From NCBI RefSeq assembly GCF_011305415.1, contig NZ_JAANOQ010000001.1, positions 769,631 to 833,630 on the forward strand: a DNA stretch of 64,000 nt. The letters run 5' to 3'. Below are positions 58,122-64,000 of this stretch, one piece after another; within the stretch, counting starts at the first letter, position 1; each line of letters begins with the position of its first letter. A program made the translations under genes and the position numbers. The notes under the pieces were generated by a model that saw nothing but the letters and a program-made list of their open reading frames with translations, had not been told where the DNA came from and searched no databases. The DNA is from Flavobacterium bernardetii (GTDB taxonomy: Bacteria; Bacteroidota; Bacteroidia; Flavobacteriales; Flavobacteriaceae).

Positions 58122-58400
58122 TTAGCTAAGATATTTTTTATCCACCCAAAAAGTTCCAAAAGGAATTAATGAAGCTAATAATATAATGGCGAAATTTTTA
58201 AGATTCCAATTTTTTTCTTCTTTAAGCAAAAACGCTAAAATTATGTATAAGATAAATAAAATTCCGTGAGCCATTCCGAAAGGCTTCAAAATCATTTTAT
58301 AAGTTTCAAAATAGTTTGGTTTTAAAACCAACATATTAAAAATTAAAATTAAATACGAAATTCCTTCAAGTAGTGCGATTCTTTTAAACCAGTTAAACAT
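58122..58400 (-). CDS. DUF3817 membrane protein
   Basis: 92 residues, three transmembrane helices (about 8-24, 43-60, 70-85). RIALLEGISYLILI and KPFGMAHGILFILYI are the family's EGxS and GxxHG motifs. Small integral membrane protein of unknown function; distantly related to parts of DoxX-like proteins. A TAGTTTTG box is 25 nt upstream. Confidence 0.9.
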   Translation of the reverse strand: MFNWFKRIALLEGISYLILIFNMLVLKPNYFETYKMILKPFGMAHGILFILYIILAFLLKEEKNWNLKNFAIILLASLIPFGTFWVDKKYLS

Positions 58401-58425
58401 ATTATGTGTAAATTTATATTTTATA

Positions 58426-58433
58426 CAAAACTA
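58426..58433 (-). promoter_or_regulatory. -7 element (TAGTTTTG) for DUF3817
   Basis: Exact TAnnTTTG on the minus strand, 25 nt before the ATG. Confidence 0.5.
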
Positions 58434-58710
58434 AATAATGTTTAGCAATTAACGCAGTATTTATGATAATTTTAAAATATTATATTTGAACTATAATATA
58501 CATTATGTAAAATAAGAAGTACTGCAAATATTGTTCATATTAAATTATTTCCCTTCGGTTTAAAAAATAAATATGTAATTTTATTTTAAAATTGCATAGA
58601 TGAAAATTATTAAAAGTAAAATCAACAATCAAAATATTATAGTTATTATAAATGAAAAGGGATTTCTAAATATTTAATTTAAAATTAAACATACTTATCC
58701 GCAAAACTAT

Positions 58711-58718
58711 TACATTTG
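58711..58718 (+). promoter_or_regulatory. -7 element (TACATTTG) for the XRE-cupin regulator
   Basis: Exact TAnnTTTG, 22 nt before the ATG. The -33 TTG is missing at the normal spacing, so the gene may need an activator. Confidence 0.5.
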
Positions 58719-58740
58719 AATTTTAAAAATAAAAACCGAA

Positions 58741-59316
58741 ATGAGTGATTTTTTAATAGGTATTGGTAAACGAATTAAAGACATTAGAAAAAAAAACAAT
58801 TTAACTATTAACGAATTAGCCAATAAAGCTAGTGTTAGTAATGGTTTAATTTCTAGGATTGAAAATGGAAGAACAATTCCATCATTACCTGTTTTATTAG
58901 AATTAATTCAATCATTAGAAATAGATGCTAGTTATTTTTTTCAAGGTGTCGAAAAAAAATCAAATACTAAATACATTCATATACCTAAAGAAAACCAACA
59001 AATTTTAGAAAAAGAAGTTGAAGCTGAAGGATTTAGTTATTTACATATATTCAATAAAAGTTTAAATGCTATTGGTTTTGAAGCCGTTTTATTAACAATT
59101 GCACCAGGATCAAAACGAGATAAAGTTATAACAGATGCTTGGGAATTTAAGTACATTTTAGATGGTGAAGTTACCTACATAATTGATAATGAACAAGTAG
59201 AATTAAAAGAAGGTGATTCACTTTATTTTAATGGAAAATTTCCTCACGTTCCTATTAACAATTCTGAAAAAAAATGTACAATGTTAGTACTTTACTTCTA
59301 TTCTGATAAAAATTAA
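58741..59316 (+). CDS. XRE-family regulator with C-terminal cupin
   Basis: 191 residues: HTH of the lambda-repressor type (about 8-62; LTINELANKASVSNGLISRIENGRTIPSL, key residues NELANKASVS and SRIENGR) and a cupin_2 ligand domain (about 105-185, with TIAPGSKRDKVI, EGDSLYFNGKFPHVPIN). Such regulators sense small metabolites. It faces, convergently, a secreted phosphatase-like gene, then PhnX-like and FAD oxidoreductase genes, so it is a candidate regulator of a phosphonate or organophosphate locus. Confidence 0.9.
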   Translation: MSDFLIGIGKRIKDIRKKNNLTINELANKASVSNGLISRIENGRTIPSLPVLLELIQSLEIDASYFFQGVEKKSNTKYIHIPKENQQILEKEVEAEGFSYLHIFNKSLNAIGFEAVLLTIAPGSKRDKVITDAWEFKYILDGEVTYIIDNEQVELKEGDSLYFNGKFPHVPINNSEKKCTMLVLYFYSDKN

Positions 59317-59324
59317 ACCATAAA

Positions 59325-59365
59325 AAAAAGGTCGGCTCAAAATAATTGAACCGACATTTTAATTT
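59325..59365. terminator. Bidirectional hairpin terminator
   Basis: GTCGGCTCAA (59331-59340) pairs with TTGAACCGAC (59346-59355) with one mismatch, with A and T runs on both sides, between the convergent regulator and phosphatase genes. Confidence 0.75.
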
Positions 59366-59378
59366 TATTTTATCTTTT

Positions 59379-61223
59379 TTATTTCTTTAAAAACTTTTTT
59401 GTGTACACTCGGTTTCCATCCTTAATTTCAAGAATATACATGCCTTGATTCAAATGAGATACGTTTAATTGCCATTCAAAACTTGATGAATTGCTTGAAT
59501 TACTGTCATTTAAAATAACTTTTCCATTTATATCTAAAATACGATAAAGTATTTTTTCCGATGTAGATGAAAATTTGATCTGAATTAAATCATTGGCTGG
59601 ATTTGGACTAATATAAAATTGACTGTTTTTATTATCATAGCTATCTTGATTTAAAGTTGTACAACTCGGTACTCTACTTACACCATCTAAATTCCAAGAA
59701 GTCTGAACAGGAATACATAACCAATCAAGAGCCGCAATGGCATTATCAGTTTGTCGTGTTGTAGCTAAATAATCATAAATTGATAATGCAACATTTACAT
59801 CTGAATATCTTGCTACAGCTCCAGTAATAGTTGCATTATTTGCATTAATACTACTATCAAGTAAAGAAGTTCCAGTAGTTTCATTACAAGTCCAGTTAGC
59901 AACTAATTGATTATAATTTGGATGTGAAGCTGTAATAGGTTGAGTTGCCCAATTAATTAAGACATTATTTGGGATAACCGAATTCCAAACTCTTATATCT
60001 TTATAAATTCCAGAAAACTTAAAATTATAAGTTGTTGTACCATCTTGATTAATAATGAATGGTAAACCACTATTTATATCATTAATATTAACCATATTAA
60101 GAAAACCAACTACCACTCCATTTTCGTATACAGTCATTAATCCGTCTCTGTCAAATGATGCGGCAATATGCATCCATTCATTAATTACTAATTTTCCACC
60201 TTTAATATCTTTTCTATCTGTTCCGTCTCCAATATTAAACTTCCAAAACCCTCCGTTTAGAGCAGAAAACACAAAACCCTTATTCGTTCCACTATTCCAA
60301 TTTTTATTACCTAGCATAGGAGCATCAGCTGTATAGCTTGTTGGTTTTACCCAAAATTCAATTGTAAAATCTTGGTTTGAACCAAAATTAAAAGGCGTTT
60401 GATTAATTGGTGAAGCATAAGCACTAGCGTTTAAATTTGTTGTATTTATAGTTTGATTACTAGTAACTATAGATTTTGTTAAAACGGTTGGTGTAAGAAG
60501 TGGACTCGAAAAAATGGTAAAAATATCTCTTTCGGTTAATTCTCCACCTCCATGTCCGTTTGCTAAAGTTCCGCCATGATCAGTAGTTACAATAATTAGC
60601 CAATCTTCATTTGCATAAGTAGGTCTATTTTGTAAAGCTGTTAAAATTTCACCGATATAAGCATCAGTGGCTTCAATAGCTTGTAAATAAGATGGAACCG
60701 TTGGAGAAAAACCAGCGGCATGACCAGCATGATCAACATCATCAAAAGCAACAAATAATAAATCTGGATTATCACTTGTTAATGCATTTACTGAAGTTTG
60801 TTTAACCGCTAAATCTGTAGTAACCGTGTTTTTAACATCACACGCTCCTATTATTGTACTATTAATTGGAGCCCAATGCACGTTAGAAATTGTTCTTAAA
60901 GCTGGATTAATTGCTTCAATTCGGGAAATAATTGATGGATAACTTACAAAGTCAGCACCTGTAAAAGAATTTGTGAAAGCTTTATGTTTATTATTCCAAA
61001 CTCCTGTTAACATACTACTCCATCCGTTAGCACTCAAGGTTTCATAGGTACATAAAGCATCATCACTTCTAATAGATTGTGCTTTTAACAAATCGATATT
61101 TGGTGTATTAGCCAATTCTAATGCATCTGGTCGGCAACCATCAATACCAATAAATAAAACTTTCTTTGTTTGAGCTACACACAATGTACTCAAAAAGACA
61201 AATAAAAATAATTTTGTTTTCAT
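59379..61223 (-). CDS. T9SS-secreted alkaline-phosphatase-superfamily enzyme with LamG domain
   Basis: 614 residues. Signal peptide (about 1-17, ending CVA-Q). Alkaline phosphatase/phosphodiesterase core: metal Asp28 in GIDGCRPD, probable nucleophile Ser64 or Thr62 in ETLSANGWSSMLTG, metal motifs FDDVDHAGH, TTDHGG and a HGGGE segment. A LamG-like domain (about 272-430: FTIEFWVKPTS, INEWMHIAASFDRDG, ENGVVVG, DIRVWNS) follows, then a segment resembling the last part of the catalytic domain (ALSIYDYLATTRQ...WNLDGVS), and a T9SS type A tail (about 540-614). Likely a surface phospho- or phosphonohydrolase. Convergent with the XRE-cupin gene. Confidence 0.88.
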   Translation of the reverse strand: MKTKLFLFVFLSTLCVAQTKKVLFIGIDGCRPDALELANTPNIDLLKAQSIRSDDALCTYETLSANGWSSMLTGVWNNKHKAFTNSFTGADFVSYPSIISRIEAINPALRTISNVHWAPINSTIIGACDVKNTVTTDLAVKQTSVNALTSDNPDLLFVAFDDVDHAGHAAGFSPTVPSYLQAIEATDAYIGEILTALQNRPTYANEDWLIIVTTDHGGTLANGHGGGELTERDIFTIFSSPLLTPTVLTKSIVTSNQTINTTNLNASAYASPINQTPFNFGSNQDFTIEFWVKPTSYTADAPMLGNKNWNSGTNKGFVFSALNGGFWKFNIGDGTDRKDIKGGKLVINEWMHIAASFDRDGLMTVYENGVVVGFLNMVNINDINSGLPFIINQDGTTTYNFKFSGIYKDIRVWNSVIPNNVLINWATQPITASHPNYNQLVANWTCNETTGTSLLDSSINANNATITGAVARYSDVNVALSIYDYLATTRQTDNAIAALDWLCIPVQTSWNLDGVSRVPSCTTLNQDSYDNKNSQFYISPNPANDLIQIKFSSTSEKILYRILDINGKVILNDSNSSNSSSFEWQLNVSHLNQGMYILEIKDGNRVYTKKFLKK

Positions 61224-61382
61224 GATTTTTTATATTTCTAAATTTATATTATTTGTAAAATTATATAATATTTATTTACTATTTGTAAACTTTTTAATGT
61301 ATTAACCAAAAATTAATGGAATTAACATTCTCTTATTATTGTTCATTTAAATCTGAATCAGAATACAATAATCTTAGTTGAG

Positions 61383-61416
61383 AAAATTAAAAAAACCTAA
61401 CTATAAAGTTAGGTTT
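61383..61416 (-). terminator. Terminator after the PhnX-like gene
   Basis: AAACCTAAC (61393-61401) pairs with GTTAGGTTT (61408-61416). On the minus strand it is followed by a T run, ending the FAD oxidoreductase/PhnX-like operon before the secreted phosphatase gene. Confidence 0.8.
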
Positions 61417-61436
61417 AAACAAAAAAAACAAACAAT

Positions 61437-62111
61437 CTAAACAAATAAATTAATTATTTGTGTAACGTTTTGAAAAATATAATCCGGTGATGCTTTTATG
61501 AGTTCTTCCTCATTTTGTGCTCCAGAAAGTACACCTACAGTTAAACCACAATTTGCACTTTTTCCTTCTTCAATATCTATGGCTGAATCTCCAGCTTTTA
61601 AGACGTTTTTTGAATTACTTATTGAAAAAATTTCCATAGCCAAATTAATCATTTCCGCACTTGGTCTACCGGTAACTACATCATCAGCTGTAATTAATGC
61701 ATCTATTTGATTGCCAACTGACCAATTTAATTTTGATAATAATTTATTTGCTGTTTTAGAATCGTAACCTGTATTTAGAACTACTATTACTCCCCTATTT
61801 TTTAATTCTGCAAAAAAAGCTTCTACTCCATCAATTGGCTTAATTTCATATAAATCATAAGCTTCCTCAAGATTTTTCTTAAAGTTTTCAAAAACAACCT
61901 TTGAATCAACATTTTCTATTCCTAAATTTTTCAATAAATCAATAATAGCTTTATGTTTTTCCTTACCTGCACAAATCTTTAAAACTGTAGATAAATCAAC
62001 TTCTATTCCTTGTTCTTCAACTGCTTTATGTAATGTTTTATAAACAATATTATCTTCGTTAATTGTAGTTCCAGCCATATCTAGAACTACCATTTTAATT
62101 GTATTACTCAT
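61437..62111 (-). CDS. PhnX-like phosphonatase (HAD, TIGR03351 type)
   Basis: 224 residues. HAD motif I is the phosphonatase form DMAGTT (PhnX: DxAGTT), a lysine in GKEKHKAIIDLL sits at the place of the Schiff-base Lys of phosphonoacetaldehyde hydrolase, VTGRPSAEM follows, and motif IV is KAGDSAIDIEEGKSAN. Known function of the PhnX family: C-P bond cleavage in phosphonoacetaldehyde. The TIGR03351 group is only PhnX-like and its substrate is unproven. Start follows the FAD oxidoreductase stop without a gap. Confidence 0.85.
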   Translation of the reverse strand: MSNTIKMVVLDMAGTTINEDNIVYKTLHKAVEEQGIEVDLSTVLKICAGKEKHKAIIDLLKNLGIENVDSKVVFENFKKNLEEAYDLYEIKPIDGVEAFFAELKNRGVIVVLNTGYDSKTANKLLSKLNWSVGNQIDALITADDVVTGRPSAEMINLAMEIFSISNSKNVLKAGDSAIDIEEGKSANCGLTVGVLSGAQNEEELIKASPDYIFQNVTQIINLFV

Positions 62112-63266
62112 TTAGTTATTAAAAATTAAATCAATATTCTTTTTAGAAAAACCTGCACTTCCAGTCATTCCTTTTCCACCAATTCCAGTAATAATATGAA
62201 TATTTGGTGATGGATTAAACTCGAAAATATCATTGTTTTTACATTGAGAATAAATCCCAAACCATCTTTTTTGAATTTCGTATGTAGGTAAATCGATAAT
62301 TTTTTTAGCTTCATCAATCATGAATTCATCAATTTCCATATTTAAATCATATCCTAATAAATCGATATCTTTTGCATCTGCATATTCATGAGAGTCTCCA
62401 ATGATTATAGATCCATCTAAACCTTGTTTAAATAAAATATGCACTCCAAATTTCTTTTCAAAGCTAGAAGGGTTTTCTTTTGATTTTATACTTTTGAAAG
62501 AAGCACATTCTTCAAAAGATTCATATCTTCTTATAGTTAATCCTGTTAAAATATTACTTGGCAGTGTATAAATTCCTTGTGATTTCGTTTGTAACATTTG
62601 CAATTTTGTAACTTCTAAATCACTTTCTTCAAAAACATTTGGATAAAGAGTTTTAAATTCACTTCCTCCACAAATTATAATTTTAGAAGCTTCTAAAAAA
62701 TCACCATTACCAGTAGTTGCTGTACAAGTTCCATTTAGTTCTTGTGTTGCAGTTATCGTAGTATTATATTGAATAATTAATCCGAATTTTTCAACCAATA
62801 GCTTATGTAACTTCACAATCATTTCTCCTGAATCTACTGTAATTTCCTCTGGAAAAAATAAACCTCCTTTGCAATAATCTGAACGCAAACCATCGAATTT
62901 TTTTAAACAATCGTTTTTAGTTAATAAGTGTGATTCGTAACTATTTGATTTATTAATTTGGCTTAATTCCTCAATCAATTGCATTTCTTCATCATTTGAT
63001 GCAATGTAAATAGTTCCATTCTGACGAACAGTTAAATCAGTTAGGGATTGTAATTCTTTATAAATTGCTAAACTTTCTCTACCAAAATTTTGCCATTTTA
63101 AATCCATTCCAGAAGGAACTACTTGCCCGAAATTCCTAACTGTTGCTCCCTGTGGAAGACTGTTTCGTTCCACTAAAAGAACTTTTAAATTTTTCTTCAA
63201 AGCATGATAGGCATGAAATGTTCCTAAAATACCGCCACCTACTACAATTAAATCATATTTCATCAT
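62112..63266 (-). CDS. TIGR03364-type FAD-dependent oxidoreductase
   Basis: 384 residues, DAO-like amine/amino-acid oxidase fold. Nucleotide-binding VVGGGILGTFHAYHAL at the N-terminus, ERNSLPQGATVRNFGQVVPSG, and the C-terminal GIGGKGMTGSAGFS that closes over the FAD. This family is found next to phosphonatase-like genes and is proposed to act on aminophosphonates. Two Met codons head the frame; either fits. Spaced 8 bp from the DUF5690 gene. Confidence 0.85.
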   Translation of the reverse strand: MMKYDLIVVGGGILGTFHAYHALKKNLKVLLVERNSLPQGATVRNFGQVVPSGMDLKWQNFGRESLAIYKELQSLTDLTVRQNGTIYIASNDEEMQLIEELSQINKSNSYESHLLTKNDCLKKFDGLRSDYCKGGLFFPEEITVDSGEMIVKLHKLLVEKFGLIIQYNTTITATQELNGTCTATTGNGDFLEASKIIICGGSEFKTLYPNVFEESDLEVTKLQMLQTKSQGIYTLPSNILTGLTIRRYESFEECASFKSIKSKENPSSFEKKFGVHILFKQGLDGSIIIGDSHEYADAKDIDLLGYDLNMEIDEFMIDEAKKIIDLPTYEIQKRWFGIYSQCKNNDIFEFNPSPNIHIITGIGGKGMTGSAGFSKKNIDLIFNN

Positions 63267-63274
63267 TTCTATAT

Positions 63275-64000
63275 TTATATTTTTACAATATTCATTTTTA
63301 AATTAGTTTTAATCTTATTTTTATTCTTAATTTTTTGAAAGAAAAACAAAGCAAAAAGTATTGAGGAAACACCTATTACTACCAAAACAAAGTTTAGTTT
63401 TAAGTAAAAATTCAACCATGATTCTGATTGTGTTCCAAAATTTTTATATAAAAGCACTGCTATACTTCCCAAATAACCAATAGAATCTATAAAGTATATT
63501 AGAAATCCAACGTTTCCTTTTATCTTAAAGGTAGCTATCATTCTATCGAAAAATATACCATTAAAAGGTATATAACACAAATACATACCTATTCCCGAAA
63601 GCATCATCCAGTTAAAAGGCGACATATAGTGATTTATAAAAGCAAATGTGGAAAGACCAACTGCTAACAAACCTAAAACAATCATATAATGATAATACAC
63701 AAATGCTTTTTGGTTATTCTTAATGGCAATTAAACTGCTTAAAAGTATTAAAACAGTTATTGCGATTGGAATTTCACTAAAAGTATAAATCGAACTAGAA
63801 TTTTCATATCCTAAAGCATCCCAAATTTCACGTGCAAAATTGTCTCTAAAGTCGCGAACTACAGTTAAACTAACATAAACTATTGATAGAAAAACTAATG
63901 GTAAAGAAAAAGTTTGCAACAATTTTCTTCTTCCTTTGCGTCCAAGAGGCAATCGTTCTGATTTACATGCAATGTCATCATCAGTAGGTTTTGGCAATCT
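63275..64000 (-). CDS. DUF5690 membrane protein, C-terminal part (cut by window edge)
   Basis: The frame continues past the right edge, so about 240 residues of the C-terminal half are seen: six hydrophobic helices after a cytosolic loop (KPTDDDIACKSERLPLGRKGRRK). The TVVRDFRDNFAREIWDALGY block marks the family, and the topology resembles an MFS transporter. A role in uptake for the adjacent catabolic enzymes is inferred. Likely 5' end of an operon with the FAD oxidoreductase (8-bp gap) and PhnX-like gene. Confidence 0.8.
   Translation of the reverse strand, partial: RLPKPTDDDIACKSERLPLGRKGRRKLLQTFSLPLVFLSIVYVSLTVVRDFRDNFAREIWDALGYENSSSIYTFSEIPIAITVLILLSSLIAIKNNQKAFVYYHYMIVLGLLAVGLSTFAFINHYMSPFNWMMLSGIGMYLCYIPFNGIFFDRMIATFKIKGNVGFLIYFIDSIGYLGSIAVLLYKNFGTQSESWLNFYLKLNFVLVVIGVSSILFALFFFQKIKNKNKIKTNLKMNIVKI

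Larger units (their letters stand above)
58401..58740. other. 340-bp intergenic region between DUF3817 and XRE-cupin genes
   Basis: Very AT-rich. It holds the DUF3817 promoter (58426-58433, minus), a second TAnnTTTG (TATATTTG, 58481-58488, plus) of unknown target, and TACATTTG at 58711-58718. A 25-codon open frame (58601-58678) has no homology that I recognise and is probably chance. No tRNA, no insertion sequence and no strong hairpin seen. Confidence 0.6.

Noticed and set aside
58601..58678. 25-codon frame in the gap before the XRE-cupin gene
   Set aside because: No promoter, RBS or recognisable motif; expected by chance in AT-rich DNA.
1..64000. tRNA or rRNA genes
   Set aside because: Read through all gaps for cloverleaf arms and conserved rRNA words and saw none; small gaps leave little room. 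A dedicated scan was not possible.

Overview
The window is an AT-rich stretch of a Bacteroidota chromosome, most likely Flavobacterium or a close relative in the Flavobacteriaceae. Pointers are the many TAnnTTTG promoter elements (often with an upstream TTG at 17-23 nt), very few Shine-Dalgarno sites, three secreted proteins with a type IX secretion (T9SS) C-terminal sorting domain, and Bacteroidota-type families (DUF2911, DUF3822, DUF5690, DUF2520, ECF sigma cassette). No rRNA, tRNA, CRISPR array or complete insertion sequence was seen. Both ends cut a gene: a DEAD-box helicase on the left and a DUF5690 membrane protein on the right.

Layout. 1-9.4 kb: housekeeping genes (coaD, ddl, a PASTA protein with an RluD-type pseudouridine synthase, rsmB), two tandem YkgJ-like cysteine-cluster proteins, a T9SS endonuclease I and a secreted repeat protein. 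9.5-15.6 kb: a BNR-repeat lipoprotein, an ECF sigma/putative anti-sigma/secreted-sensor cassette, a HAD phosphatase, a photolyase coupled to an SRPBCC protein, and a DUF2911 protein. 15.6-18 kb: a MITE-like hairpin, a cysteine desulfurase, and an Smr gene whose 3' end has been tandemly copied twice. 18-25 kb: a complete trp operon (trpE-G-D-C-F-B-A) preceded by a leader peptide with three consecutive Trp codons and an attenuator. 25-37 kb: a 1011-residue T9SS cell-surface protein, yaaA, a DUF2520/kdsC/prenyltransferase/maf operon, pyrR-pyrB, rnz, pdxH and a CAP lipoprotein. 37-47 kb: rsmD, a RecD2-like helicase, kdsB, YitT, a potassium channel, a spermidine-synthase-like protein and an acyltransferase. 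47-58 kb: an XRE repressor with an operator-rich intergenic region facing an M14 peptidase, an Lrp regulator, arginine decarboxylase with a deoxyhypusine-synthase-like enzyme, aroB, proline dehydrogenase, Nudix and MscS genes. 58.7-64 kb: a putative organophosphorus/phosphonate locus with an XRE-cupin regulator, a T9SS-exported alkaline-phosphatase-superfamily enzyme, a PhnX-like phosphonatase, a TIGR03364-type FAD oxidoreductase and a DUF5690 transporter-like protein.

How the parts fit. The trp genes make a full chorismate-to-tryptophan route, with aroB elsewhere in the window feeding chorismate. The leader region shows mutually exclusive terminator and antiterminator pairings, so ribosome-mediated attenuation can be read from the sequence. 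Most gaps inside co-directional operons are filled with small repeats, a different type almost every time. The strongest regulatory candidates are the trp attenuator and the TTTACAWWTGTAAA operator cluster at 47.6-47.85 kb. The strongest candidate for an under-described functional system is the phosphonate-like locus at the right end.
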